A stretch of 64,000 bases of DNA from Corythucha ciliata (Eukaryota > Arthropoda > Insecta > Hemiptera > Tingidae), in assembly GCA_038030265.1 (NCBI GenBank), contig CM075941.1, positions 58,381,952 through 58,445,951 on the forward strand, read 5' to 3'. The notes under the pieces are model-generated. The model searched no databases. It had not been told where the DNA came from and saw nothing but the letters and a program-made list of their open reading frames with translations. The translations under genes and the position numbers were made by a program. This document shows, piece by piece, positions 10,055 to 21,750 of this stretch (position 1 is its first letter; the number at the start of each line of letters is the position of its first letter).

Positions 10055-12679
10055 ATGAGCGATTGGGGCTCACCTTTGGTGGTTATTCCCAAACCGGACG
10101 GGAAAGTTAGATTGTGCGTCGACTATAAAGTCGGCGTTAACCCCCAATTGCAGGGGGCACATTACCCTATTCGCCGGATTGACGACATACTGACACAACT
10201 CCGGAATTCGACTTATTTCTGTCGTCTTGACCTATACAAAGCCTACCTATATGTACCAGTGGACGACACGAGCAAACAAATACAAACGATTTCGACTCAT
10301 CGAGGTACATATCTCGTAAATCGCCTCTCCTTCGGAGTGAAGACGGCTCCCAGTGAATTTAATAGAATCCTCGATCAAATACTCACGGGACTTGACGGTG
10401 TCCTGTCATATTTTGATGATATAATTATTTTTGGAGACTCGTTCGAGGAGTGCAAGTTACGCCTTCTTAAGTGTCTCGAACGTTTGCAGCAAAACAACCT
10501 GCATCTAAATCGGCAAAAATGCACCTTTTTTCAGGAAGAAATCTCCTACCTTGGGTACGTCATACGCCGAAACAAAATTAGTAAGTGCCCTCAGAAAGTA
10601 AAAATGATACAGAATTTACGCAGGCCTACCAATGTGGAAGAACTCCGTCGTTTCTTCGGCATGGTAACGTTCTACGCCCGGTTTATACCAAACCTCTCAA
10701 GCATTTCCCATCCGTTACGTCGGTTACTTGAAAAGAACCAAAAATTCCTCTGGTCTTCCACATGTGAGTCAGCCTTCACCAAACTTAAACTCGAAATCAG
10801 CAGCGACCGAGTGCTCACTCCCTACGATCCAAAGCTACCGGTCGTCGTTGCTTGCGACGCCAGCCCTACAGGCATAGCCGGCGTTATGTCTCATGTTTTG
10901 GATGGACATGAACACCCTGTAGCTTTTGTCTCTCGAGCACTGACTCCGTCGGAAAGAAATTACAGTCAGCTCGACCGCGAAGCTCTTGCGATAGTCTTCA
11001 CCGTGGAAAAATTCTACATGTACGTGTACGGGCGTGAATTTACACTGATCACCGACAAAAAGCCTTTGACTAGAATCTTCCACCAAAGTTCGAAACTTCC
11101 GGCTATGACGGCAACACGCCTACTGCGCTACGCCGTTTTTCTGAACGGTTTCAATTACAAAATACGGTACAGAGAAGCAAGTAAACACCAAAACGTCGAT
11201 TATTTTTCCAGGCACCTACCAGCTCATAATTTGCCTTCCCGTGGCATCAGTGAAGCCTTGAGCAAAGAAGTCACAGACATGCAGGACCAAACTCTAAACC
11301 AAATTTCTACCGTCTCTCTCTCGAGTGACTTGATCGCCACCGCAACTGCGAGGGATCCAGAGCTAGCCCAATTAATTAAGGATCTGCGTACTGGAAAGCG
11401 GATGGATCCGGATTTAAGTGTGAACAACGATATTCTTTTCAAAGGCTATCGTGTCATTATTCCGGCTCGTCTACGTTCCACCGTCTTAGACGAACTCCAC
11501 CACACCCATGTGGGTATCGTTAAAATGAAACAATTGGCTCGCCGATACTGCTACTGGGCAACCATCGACCGTGACATCGAAAAACTTGCAAAATCATGCG
11601 AAGCTTGTGCATTAGCTCAAAAGAGTCCCTCTAAAGTACCGAGTCACTCTTGGGACGACCCAATGGACAATTTTGAGCGCATTCACGTTGACTACGCGGG
11701 TAAATTCCTCGGACACCACTTCCTAATACTCGTGGAGGCCAAGTCAAAGTGGCTCGAGGTAAAAGTTTCAAAATCCGTTCCTACATCGGAAATGACCATG
11801 AACCAGCTGGAAGACGTATTCAGTTTTCATGGCTATCCCCGAGTCCTCGTCACGGATAACGCAACAATCTTTAAAAGCTCAGTATTCCAAAACTACTGCG
11901 GATATCGTGGCATAGAGCAAAAATTCACGGCTCCCGGACACCCCGCCACTAACGGCTTAGCGGAGCGTTCCGTGCAAACAATCAAGAAAAAACTACTTCG
12001 AATGTCACATTCGCACACCCATCTGCCTCTCCGAGACATGGTACGAGAAATCCTCTTCCGATACCGCGCCACGCCACTTGCCTGTGGTAAGACGCCTGCC
12101 GAACTTTACCTCGGCCGAAACCTTCGAACGCGCCTCGCCATCATGTCCCCGGGACACACTCGAGCCTCCCCCAAACGGCCCATTCCGTTACCTGGACACC
12201 GACAACTCCGCGTGGGAGAACGCGTTCAGGTGAGCTGGTACCATAACAAAAAACCAACATGGAAGTTCGGCGTAATAAAGGAGCGAGTTGGTCGTCTCCA
12301 TTACATCGTACGCCTCGACACTGGCCTTACGCTAAAGAGGCACATCGATCAAATGCGAAGTACGCTAGTCACACCAACGCAACCACCGCTGTCGAAAACG
12401 CCGTCGGAGAAGAAGGTTTCCTTTGAAGAAGATCGACACTCTGTTGCCGCCCCCGCAAGGCAAGGCCCACGTACCCCTCTGCTACCAATAGCAATTCCTA
12501 TGGGAAACCAGTGGCCCGACGCCTGCGTTAATGATGGCATTCCGAATCAGCCACCACACCAACAAGAACAGCCCCCAGTTGGTGGCTTGGCCGACCTCAA
12601 CGCCAACGTCGCCCTCCAGGGTATCTCAGCGATTACGCGTGGGAGAGTTTGTAGTGTTAGCAGCGCTAGCTACCCGTAG
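10055..12679 (+). CDS. Ty3/gypsy pol: reverse transcriptase, RNase H, integrase
   Basis: This 874-residue frame is the largest in the window; reading in frame is open from 9860 and the first Met is at 10055. The RT spans about residues 1-190, with Asp59 (RLDL) and the YFDD active site at 119-122. RNase H follows at about 262-390, with Asp268, Glu309 and Asp334 as likely metal ligands. The integrase has a zinc-binding region with His482/His485 and the CEAC pair near 515-518, then the D,D,E residues Asp546, Asp601 and Glu637. The GIVKMKQLAR motif after the histidines is typical of the K02A2.6-like gypsy group in animals. The C-terminal tail from about 770 is proline-rich. All key residues of RT, RNase H and integrase are present. 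The element should still be non-mobile, because gag, protease and the 5' LTR are lost or broken. Confidence 0.92.
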   Translation: MSDWGSPLVVIPKPDGKVRLCVDYKVGVNPQLQGAHYPIRRIDDILTQLRNSTYFCRLDLYKAYLYVPVDDTSKQIQTISTHRGTYLVNRLSFGVKTAPSEFNRILDQILTGLDGVLSYFDDIIIFGDSFEECKLRLLKCLERLQQNNLHLNRQKCTFFQEEISYLGYVIRRNKISKCPQKVKMIQNLRRPTNVEELRRFFGMVTFYARFIPNLSSISHPLRRLLEKNQKFLWSSTCESAFTKLKLEISSDRVLTPYDPKLPVVVACDASPTGIAGVMSHVLDGHEHPVAFVSRALTPSERNYSQLDREALAIVFTVEKFYMYVYGREFTLITDKKPLTRIFHQSSKLPAMTATRLLRYAVFLNGFNYKIRYREASKHQNVDYFSRHLPAHNLPSRGISEALSKEVTDMQDQTLNQISTVSLSSDLIATATARDPELAQLIKDLRTGKRMDPDLSVNNDILFKGYRVIIPARLRSTVLDELHHTHVGIVKMKQLARRYCYWATIDRDIEKLAKSCEACALAQKSPSKVPSHSWDDPMDNFERIHVDYAGKFLGHHFLILVEAKSKWLEVKVSKSVPTSEMTMNQLEDVFSFHGYPRVLVTDNATIFKSSVFQNYCGYRGIEQKFTAPGHPATNGLAERSVQTIKKKLLRMSHSHTHLPLRDMVREILFRYRATPLACGKTPAELYLGRNLRTRLAIMSPGHTRASPKRPIPLPGHRQLRVGERVQVSWYHNKKPTWKFGVIKERVGRLHYIVRLDTGLTLKRHIDQMRSTLVTPTQPPLSKTPSEKKVSFEEDRHSVAAPARQGPRTPLLPIAIPMGNQWPDACVNDGIPNQPPHQQEQPPVGGLADLNANVALQGISAITRGRVCSVSSASYP

Positions 12680-12893
12680 ACCTGCTTCTTTGATTTTAGC
12701 GCTCCTCTCCCCCCCCCTCATTACCTCTTCATTCTCTCCCTGTCTAACTATCTATTCATTATCAATCATGTAAGTTGAGAGTTCCTTTTGTGTTTCTTTT
12801 TGAGATGAATCATGTAGTCTAGTTTGGAAATATATATAAGTTCTCTACAGTGCAATGGTATTTTATAATCCGGGACACAACACTAGTTGTGGA
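12680..12893 (+). other. 3' non-coding tail of the Ty3-like element, possible LTR remnant
   Basis: Pyrimidine-rich sequence follows the pol stop. From about 12769 to 12885 there is a stretch beginning TGTAAGTTG and ending near GGGACACAACA, which has the TG...CA ends of an LTR. No second copy exists in the window and no purine-rich tract precedes it, so the LTR call is only a suggestion. Family A repeats resume at about 12894. Confidence 0.35.
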
Positions 12894-13985
12894 GAAAAAT
12901 CGATAATTCATGGGTAAAATTCTGTAAAAGCGCTATATATCGCGTCAAAAATAGTAGAGGATAGCATTGATTCACAGAAAAAAATAAGAAAAAAGATCAG
13001 CAGAGAGCATCAGAGAAAAGATCTCATTGGTTGATGTAAGTAATGAAAAGAATCCCGCGAGAAAGCAGCTAAAACGACGAACCAACGGTGGAAAACCGCT
13101 CATTTGCAGCTAAAATTAAGAAAAAACAATAGTCCGCATATAAAATGTAGGAAAAACGCTAATTCACGGCTAAAACTCTCGAGGAAAAGCGCTATTTCAT
13201 GGCAAAAAATCGAAAAATAAATGATAACTCTCATTCGCGTATAAAATTGATAAATAGACGCTCAATAAGCGGCTAAAATTGAGAAAAAGCGCAAAGTCGA
13301 GGCTAAAACCGAGAAACCCCGCTTATCTGCAGCTAAAATTTCACGGATGAAATTGAGGAAACCGGATAATTCACTGCTAAAATTGACATTAAACGCTAAT
13401 TAAGGGTTACTATTGAGGAAAAGCGCTTACTATTGGCAAAACTAGAGAAAACAAAATCGATAAATAGCGGCTAAAATTGTGAAAAAGCTCTATTTTGCGG
13501 CCAAAAGTATAGAAAAGTGTCACAGCTATAAACTGCTGTACAATTCAGGGAAAAAGGCAACGAATCTCGACTGAAATTGGAAACAAATGAGAAAAGGCGC
13601 CGAATTGAAGAAAAAGCGTGGAAGTGAAAGCTTTTAATTTGTGGATAACGTTGATAAATAAACATACAATAAGCAGCTAAAATTGATTAAAAAAACGTAA
13701 ATTCGTGGATAAAACAGAGAAACCCCGCCAACTTGCAGCTAAAATTGAGAGATAACGATAGTTCACAGATAAAATGGAGAAAAAAAATACTAATTGACGA
13801 ATAAACATTGGAAATAAGCAATAATTCGCGGCTAAAATTGTGAAAAGGTGTTATAATTTGCGACTCAAATTGAGAGAAGCGCTAATTTTCACCACTGAAA
13901 TAGGGTAAAAGCGTTAAATCTGGTTTAAACTGTGAAAAAACGCTCAACCGCTGATTCACGGGTTCTGTGGGGGGGCCAAAATTGA
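12894..13985 (+). repeat. Family A array, right of the Ty3-like element
   Basis: About 1.1 kb of units with GGCTAAAATTGAGAAAAAGC, continuing the array interrupted at 9425. The repeat ends at a G-rich stretch near 13970. Confidence 0.85.
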
Positions 13986-16900
13986 GAAGAACCCATTGTC
14001 GAACGTAAAAATTATATTTCTTGTTTATTTAGAGGCCAAAGGGGTCCCCGGGGAGAGAATCCAAAGATTTGTAACGGATTTTTAATCAGTCGAACGTTTG
14101 AAAGGCGCTCCGTGTGATTTCAAAGTAATTGTAGCCCACTGCAGCCTGCGGTTTCAGTTGTTTCAGGATGCGAGTTCGTCGCATTTCACGGGATTGGAAG
14201 TTCCTTTGAAACGATTAGAAAGTTTTCCCGTCAAAACTGTCGTTTTGAGGCTAAATTATACCAGGTCTTTCCGATGACGAACGATAAGGGGTGGCGGGGC
14301 GGTCACCCCTCTTTTATTTGGTTGAAAAATGGTGGGAAGCATCAGTCTATCCTTGTCCCTTTGTCCTGGTTACATCGTTTAATTATTCGCTCTAAATGTC
14401 CACAGTTCTGAGGTTGAAAATTCAATCTTAATTGACAGTTTTTGGAACCAGTCGTGACGTCCCGACTGAACAATAGCCAAAAAGTCAGTTTCAGGAATTT
14501 AATTTGGTCAGCTAAGCTTTTAAAGCACCCAGACATGTTCGGATCGAAATTTTTGGAGACAAATTGGGTGTTTCCCAATCCTTTTATGGATTTGTGGGAG
14601 AAAGATGACCTCAATAGTTAGTTTCAAAGCTGAAATAACTATTATTAGAGTACACAGTGGATGTTTCTAAAAAAATATGGCTATAGTCATGCCACGAGAA
14701 CCAATATGTCTCTCAAAATTGAACTGCGAGGCTGTTTAGCAAACCTTACAACAACCCATTCCCTTATTCTTTCATTTTTATGTAAGCGATGCATCAGGAA
14801 ATCTAGGGCAGATTCAACTAGTGTTGGAAGGGAATGCCCCCCCCCCTCATTGAAAACATATTGACCGTTAGAAACAGCGAACACCATGAGTCTCGCTTTT
14901 CGAGTATTTTTTTTCAAACCCCCGGGGGGAAAAAAATTGGAGTCAATCCGTCAAACGCCTGAAATTTGAGCCAAGCGCCATTATTTCCAGAAGCAATTCT
15001 GTCTCATTATAATAGTTTTAACGACTTTGGTTGATGATAAAACCTAAAACGATTTAGGTATCTTAACGACGAACGCACATTTCCATAACAGTTGTGAAGG
15101 CAAGCGCCCTGAAGTACTCTTAAAGCGTTTTAATTACGCCTGTTTTGTTTTGTTTTCTGGAACAGAGTAAGCGATGTCATGAAGGGGGAACTGGTCTTCT
15201 TCAAGTGGAAGACACCCTTTCCATCTGTGGGGGGAGGGGGGAAGAGAGCGAGAGAGGATTGATTCCAGTAATTCAATCGGACAGAGGTGGCCAGTGGTCA
15301 GTGGTGGGGGGGGGGAGCGTGGAAAATGGGGTGGTCGACTGTGGGAGACACCTGAGTGTGATATATAGACCATTAGGTAACCAAGGGACAAGAGTAGGTA
15401 AGTGCAGGGTTGTTGGGACGGTAAATGTCGTCGTGGTAGGATGAGACTGGCGTGAGGGGGTTTATACGTGCAACTAGCACAAGACCTTCTGGGACAATTC
15501 TCTCTGAAACTCCCAAAAACCATCCCTCACCCTCAGAGGTCCATCCTTAGCCCTCGTCTCCTTCCCTTTTATGTAGTATTTCGCATTAAAGTATATCGTG
15601 GAAGATCGCCAGAGCTCTTTTCCTTTTCTTTCCTTCCTCTCCTTCCCATCTTCAAAATAAGAGCCTCAGGGAATCAAGAGTCTTTTTTCCCGCAACACTT
15701 TTTTTTCCCTAAAGGTGCACTAAATTATATTTATTATTTCCCCATATTGTGTGTTGCTGTGCTGAAGAATGACCCCAAACATAAAAAAAACATAAATTTC
15801 AAAAATTTAGTACCCAACGTCCTAATTTCTGTGTCGAGAGAAAACTATTCGGAATTGGTGATTGGTGACGATGGGGCGGAGGCGACTTGAAATAGCTATA
15901 GTGCGTAATAATAGAACAGGAGTGTGCGAGTGAAAAATCGAAGGAAAGGAAAACTATTAAAGGTTGATATCTGACAAACGACGTTGGAAAAATCGTTCTT
16001 ATTATGTTCCCGAATAAAAGAATGAATAGGGTGTAAGAGAAAAAAAAAATGAAGGGGCTTGCGTCACTGGGAAAGCCGCCCTTTGCTGCGTACTCGTATA
16101 CTATCAACCTTTTCCTTCTTTCTATTTCACGCCACCGTACATATTTTATTGTCCATTCGTGTCGATTCTTCTCCCCCCCCCTCCACCGCCGTTGCTTTTT
16201 CCAAAAGTATACCTTTCTTTTTCCGTATTATATAGCCCAGCCAGAATGTATGGAGCCTTCGCTTTTATATTATTTACCACGCACGCTCACCGTCTAAACT
16301 ATTCACACTCCACTCTGCTGGGGGTTAGGGATTGTGAACAGGAAAGCATTAAAGAAGAGTAAACAATATTACAAAACTGTATGTATACCTTATTTATGTT
16401 CAATAAAACGTGAAAAATGTGATGCAGACAAAAATTTAATTTGTTGCTGCAGGCCTGGTGTAATGACGAGGGAAAAAGAAAAATCTTGACGTCTAATCGG
16501 ACTGACGTTAATAGCTGTTTTTCTTAATTGGACACACGTCAACTTTTACATAATAATTACGTTTAACTTGTAAAATGTCTCCTTTCGCTGTCATTTGCCA
16601 GCACCAAATAATTAGCTTGATCATCACCCCGAGCGTTCCATGAAGAAGAAAATGAGAGGAGGAGGAGGAGGAAAAAAAAAAAAACTGACTGACTAGACAT
16701 TTCCCTTCTCGGCTCTAAACGCCCCTGTCGACTAATTTTCATCGAACTGGAAATAAACGGGCGAAGAATTGCTAAAGCTAAACCCTTCAGTTTGTATATG
16801 AGAGGTGTGTGAGTGAGAGAGAAAGAGAGAGTGATACAGACTGAGACTTCACCCACGCGAAAGCGACAAGGAGAGTAATTAGTGCAACTGGGTGGAAATT

Positions 16901-17277
16901 TTAAAGAGAAGGAGAAGAAAGGGTTGGGTTTGTGCAATTAGTAATGTCACCGCCAAACGCGATGTTTTGCTAAAAGAAGCGTTGAAGGAAAGGAATGAAG
17001 GTAGACGCTAATAGCTCGTCATTCCACTCTTGCCGCACTGTCGGTGACATTTCTTAAGATTTGTTATAAAATAAATGAAATTATTGAATAAAATAACGTT
17101 AACCCTGGGGGTTATCCAGACGATTTTTTTGTGACACTTTTTTTCCCATAAGCCCTTCGATTTGAGCCGAACGCGGTTCTTTGAATCGATCAGTTCGGTT
17201 GTTTTTTGGTCATACGGCCCCCTAGTGGCACCGCCAACCATAGCAGCACTGCTTACACTGAGTCGCTCAGCCACACC
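13986..17277. other. Mostly unique sequence, no gene supported
   Basis: 13986-14640 holds very diverged sequence with a few C/A-like fragments. 14640-17277 is unique, with pyrimidine runs, C runs and a GA-rich stretch near 16815-16832. A minus-strand frame at 16563-16937 starts with a leucine/phenylalanine-rich stretch that looks like a signal peptide, but this comes from an A-rich plus-strand run at 16650-16684. I do not call it. Confidence 0.45.
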
Positions 17278-19026
17278 TGAGGCAAGTCCGCGGCTAAGAG
17301 TACAAAAAAAAAAAACCGCTAATATCCGTGGCTACAATTGCAACAAAAAACCGTTGTCCTAATAATTAGTTTCTCGATGCAATTTCCAGACCAAAATCGC
17401 GAAATCGCAGTTTATGGAGGTGCTTTTACGGTTAAAATTGAGACAAAAAACGCCAACGTGCTGCTCTTTGGGCAGCTCCCCAGCTAGAAACAAGAAAAAT
17501 CGATAATTCGAGTGTTAAAAAAATGCTAAAACCACCTATTAAATTTAGTAAAGTCGGCAAAAATCGAGCAAAATTTCCAATTCAAGCTCTAAAAAAGCGT
17601 TCATTCGACGTTAAAATTGACAAAATGCGCTAATTTGTAGCTAAAATTGACCAAAAAAAACTGTAAATTCACGGACAAAATTGAGAAAACCCACTGACTC
17701 GCGCGCTAAAATTCTAATGTCGCTTATTCCGGCTCAGTCACGGCACAGCTAATAACATTATACGGTTAAGATTGAGAAAAAGCGCTAGTTCACTGATTAA
17801 ATTGAGAAAAGCGCTTATCGGATTCTGGAAGACACTTCGCGGATAAAAAAAAATAACAACAAAACGCCAATTCGCGGCTAAAATTGTAGAAAAAAAGGTT
17901 AATTTGCGGGTGAAATAGAGAATAAATGCGTTCACGGCTGAAATTATCAATTTTGTGGCTAAAATTAAGGAAAACCTGCTGATTTGCGGCTAAAATTTAG
18001 AAAAAGCACACAAATTCGCGAATAAAGTTGAGTACGACGCGACGTTCCCACAATAATTGTGGGAAAACGGCAATGATGGAGTAAAATATCCTAATCGTGG
18101 CTAAAATTAAGAAATAACGCTATAACTCGGCGCAGAAATTAAAGGAAAAGAGCTATTTCGCGGCTGGAATCGCTAATTAACGGCTCATTCATGGCTAACA
18201 ATACGAAACAGCGTTTATGTACGGTTAAAGTAGACACAAGGAGGTAATTTGTGGCTGAAATTGGCGAAAACCCGCTGATTTGCGGCTAAAAAATTGAGAA
18301 AAAGCACAATTTCGCGGCTAAAATTGAGGAAAATAGTTAATTCACAACTAGAATTAGTGACTAAACTTGAGAAAAAACTAATTCACGGATAACAATACGA
18401 AAAAGCATTCATTTAAGTTACAAAGTTGAGACCGCCACTGAATTATTGCGATGCACCCGTGGAATTGAGTGGAACACCTGCTGATTTGCGGCTAAAATTG
18501 AGAAAAAGCACAAGTTCGACTATAAAGTTGAGAAATAACGCTTATTCGCAGCAATAATTGTATGGTAGAAACGGCAATGATATGGAGTAAAAATATCCTA
18601 ATCATGGATACAATTGAGAAAGAACGATGATTCGACGCAGAAATTAAGAGAAAGAGCTATTTCGCGGCTGGAATTTAGAAAAAACCGCTCATTTCAGGCT
18701 AATAAAGCGGTAAAAACTCTAATGAACGGCTAACAATACGAAAAAGCGTTCATTCACGGTTGAAGTAGGGATAAAGAGGTAATTTGTGGCTGAAATTGGG
18801 AAAACCCACTGATTTGCGGCTGAAAATTGAGAAAAAGCACAACTTCGCGGCTAAAATTGAGGAAAATAGTTATTTCGCCATAAAATAAGTGACTAAAAAT
18901 TAATTCACGGCTAAAAACGAAAAATCATTCATTCACTGTTAAAGTTGAGACCACCGCTGAATTGCGGTAGACCCGTGGAATTGCGGTGGACTCGCGGAAT
19001 AATTGAGCGGAAAACCCGCTGATTTG
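17278..19026 (+). repeat. Family A array with a higher-order repeat of about 0.5 kb
   Basis: Units follow GCGGCTAAAATTGAGAAAAA. Longer modules recur: the segment from GTGGCTGAAATTGG at 18251 is repeated at 18786, and TCGCGGCTGGAAT occurs near 18160 and 18664. This gives a higher-order period of about 504-535 bp, with the same order of variant units in each copy. A further fragment of the module occurs at 19910-20000. Confidence 0.82.
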
Positions 19027-19165
19027 TGGCGAGACCTGAGTGGTCTTGGTCTCGGTTCTGAAAAGTTGGTATCTGTCTCGACCATAGAAAGCCGGTGTCG
19101 GTCTCGTGTAAGTCTCGGTAACGGTCTCGAAAGTCTCGGTATCGGTCTCGAAAAGTAAAAAGATC
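19027..19165. repeat. GGTCTCG minisatellite
   Basis: Six to seven imperfect copies of a short unit such as CGGTCTCGAAAAGTCTCGGT lie at the end of the A array. The minus strand encodes repeated RDRYRDF-like peptides only because of this periodicity, so it is not a gene. Confidence 0.8.
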
Positions 19166-19410
19166 TGAGGGCTTCGTGTGCAAAATTTTAGTGTAACTAT
19201 CTATAGGAAAAACACAGTCAACTACGATAGAGTCTGTAGGACATTATCTACCGCGGGGGGGGGGGGAACAAAACAATCGAATAGGATCGATCGTGTATTC
19301 GTGTTGATAATTGCACGGAAGGGACCAGGGAATTCATCTTTCTCTTCCCTCATACTCAGCCCTTGGGTTGTGGGCTCTCAGATTATTGGTAACCAGTTGG
19401 ACAAGTCCGC
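19166..19410. other. Unique insert between A arrays
   Basis: Unique sequence with a G run at about 19255-19266 separates two same-orientation family A blocks. No coding or mobile-element signature is visible. Confidence 0.4.
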
Positions 19411-20040
19411 TCACAAACGTTCAGACAAAGCGCTAAATATGTGTGCACTGCGAAAAAGAGTTCGTTTGTGGCTAAAATGGATAAAAAGTGCAAATTCCCG
19501 GCTGAAATTGAAAAAAAAAGCGCAAATTCATGGCTGAAATGAAGAAAAAGTGCTAATTAGCGGCTAAAATTAAAAAAAAATTATCATTCGTAGCTGGAAT
19601 TGAAAAAAAAAAAATCCCTAACCGTGGTTTCGGGAGGCACCTTCGTGGTTAAAATTGAGGAAATCTGGCTGAATCTGGAGGGGGGGGGGACGATAATTCA
19701 CCGTTAAAAATTAATAAAAAGTGCTAATTCGCGGCAAAAAATGAGAAAATTCCTAATTCACCGCTAATGATATTGAGAAAACGCCAGACCCTAACCACAC
19801 TAGTCCCATGTTTAGAGCGATTTGACCAGCTAGGGTAATTCTGCTGCTCCCCTCCCCCTAGATTCACCTATGGGTGATGGGTCAAGGCTTGCTGCAAGGA
19901 TTTGCTGCTCAAAATTGAGAAAAAGCACAATTTCGCGGCTAAAACTGAGGAAAATAGTTATTTCACGGCTAAAATTAGTGCGACTGAAATCGTGAAAAAA
20001 CGATCAAGATTCGCTGGTTGAAAAAAAGTGTTCATTCACT
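19411..20040 (+). repeat. Family A array with a non-repeat gap
   Basis: Degenerate plus-orientation units occupy 19411-19780 and 19900-20040. A gap of about 120 bp around 19785-19900 holds unique sequence. The right part repeats the GAGGAAAATAGTTATTTC module seen at 18330 and 18870. Confidence 0.75.
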
Positions 20041-20144
20041 TTTAACGCCACGTCACGCTCACCGTATCCAGAGGTTATGCTTCGGGATCAAGAAGTTTCG
20101 ACATTGTATGGATCCACCACTGCACGTCCCAATTTTGGTCACGT

Positions 20145-21750
20145 CCCCAAAGTTTTGGCGTTTTCCTCAATTTTAGCAGCATATTACCGATTTTTTAAAT
20201 TTTTTTACCAGGGGATTAGCACTCTTCTCAGTTTCAGCTGGAAATGAACGTTTTTCTTAAGTGTTTTCCTCAATATTAGCCGCAAAACAATGAGACTTTT
20301 CACGAATTAGGATGTTTTTGGTTCACCTCACGCAATGCATGGGCGATTTTTCTCAGTTTACTCGCGAATTAGCGGTTTCTTCGCCTGTTGCCATAAATTG
20401 GCGCTATTTTTCAATTTCTGCCTGAAAAGTTGCCTTTAAAATCCGCAAATTGGCGTACATTCAGTTTTTGGCGCATATTTAGCATTTTTCTCAATTTCAA
20501 CCGCGAATTAGCGATTTTTTTTAACTGTAGCGGCGGCGCGTCGTAGCGTTTCAAACCTGTGAATTAGCGAATGTTCTCAATTTCAGTCACAAATTGGCGT
20601 TTGGCGCAATTTTAGCTGTAAATTGGCGATTTGTTTCTATTTTTAGCCGCGAGTTAGAAATTTTCTTAATTTTTAGGCTTAAAATTAACCTTTCTCTTAA
20701 TTTTGACCAGGCTGATTATTTTATTTTCTAAATATTACCCGCAAATTAGCGGTTTTTTCACATTTTACCACCGCATTAGCAATTACAAATTACTTTCATT
20801 GGTATAGATTGTTGCTTCTTTTGAGTTCTAGCCGTGAATTAGCGTATTTTTTTAACATAATACTATAGCCATGCATGAATTTGCAATTTTCTGAATTTTA
20901 GTCACAAAAACGCCTTCAGAAGGTGCGAATTTAAATTATAAATGTATTTTTTTTTCAAACCGAACAATTTACATCTATCCATTTATTTCTGTAAAAAAAT
21001 CATCATTTTAAAATTATATTATTTCAAGACCAATTAATGATATTTCTCAATTTTAGCTGCGAATTTTCGCTTTTTCTAAATTTTAGCAGCGTGGTAGCGT
21101 TTCCAACCCGCGCATTACCGACCGAGTTTTGTTAATTTTTGCCAAGAATTGGCGTTTAACCAAATTTATTTGGCAAATTAGCAATTTTTTCCATTTTTAA
21201 CAGAGAATGAGCACTTTTCCCCAGTTTGAACTGAAAATTAACATTTTTCTTCATTTTAGCTGCGCGAATTGGTGATTTTTTTTTTTTCAATTTTTGCCGC
21301 GAATTAGTGATTTTCTTCATTTTGTGTCCACGAATTAACGTTTTTCCATAACTTTATAAATCTGCAAATTGCAAATTAGCGATTTTTCCCAATTTCAGCT
21401 GTGAAATAGCGTTTTGTGCTAGTTTTGCAGCCATTCAGCATCCTATTCCCTTTTTCATACGTGAATGGTCGATTTTACGCCATTTCAGTTGTGAATTTGC
21501 CATTTCTGTCCAATTTTAACCTGAAAGCGTCTTTTATTTGTCAATATTATAGCGTGTTTTCTCAACTTTAACCGCGAGGTTTGCCCGAATACAACACTTT
21601 TACGTTGTTTTCCACAATTTATTCGTAGAATGGCCTCCGTGTACCGGAATCAGCGATTTTTTTTCTTAATTTTAGTCAGGAAGTTGCATCGCGAGACCAC
21701 GAATCAGCGCATTTTATCAGCTATAGCCACGAATATTACCGATTTTTGTC
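20145..21750 (-). repeat. Family A array, minus orientation, collinear with 27030-27970
   Basis: The orientation switches here relative to 19411-20040: units read TTTTAGCCGCGAATTAGCG on the plus strand. Diagnostic variants occur in the same order as in the array at 27030-27970, for example ACGCAATGCA at 20330 and CACAATTTATTCGTAGAATG at 21613. The two arrays are therefore copies of one element. The distance between these markers is 1283 bp here against 708 bp there. Confidence 0.85.

Larger units (their letters stand above)
9426..12893 (+). mobile_element. Ty3/gypsy-type LTR retroelement, 5' truncated
   Basis: A pol region in the order protease, reverse transcriptase, RNase H, integrase (Ty3/gypsy order) is bracketed by one family A array. 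There is no gag, no 5' LTR and no primer-binding site, and coding sequence abuts the array directly at about 9426. About 210 bp of non-coding sequence follows the pol stop and may hold part of a 3' LTR. Both array flanks run in the same orientation, so the element interrupted the array and is younger than it. Boundaries are accurate to perhaps 15 bp, and I could not identify a target duplication. Confidence 0.85.

Noticed and set aside
15134..15523. 129-residue minus-strand frame overlapping a plus-strand frame
   Set aside because: Pro/Ser-rich translation of pyrimidine tracts, no domain, and mirrored by an equally open frame on the other strand.
16563..16937. Minus-strand frame with a signal-peptide-like hydrophobic stretch
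   Set aside because: The Phe/Leu run is encoded by an A-rich/GGA repeat on the plus strand. It lies downstream of the UNC-5 Ig exon on that strand, so it cannot be the unc5 signal peptide, and no domain follows.
18929..19183. Frame with RDRYRDF peptide repeats
   Set aside because: Explained entirely by the GGTCTCG minisatellite on the other strand.
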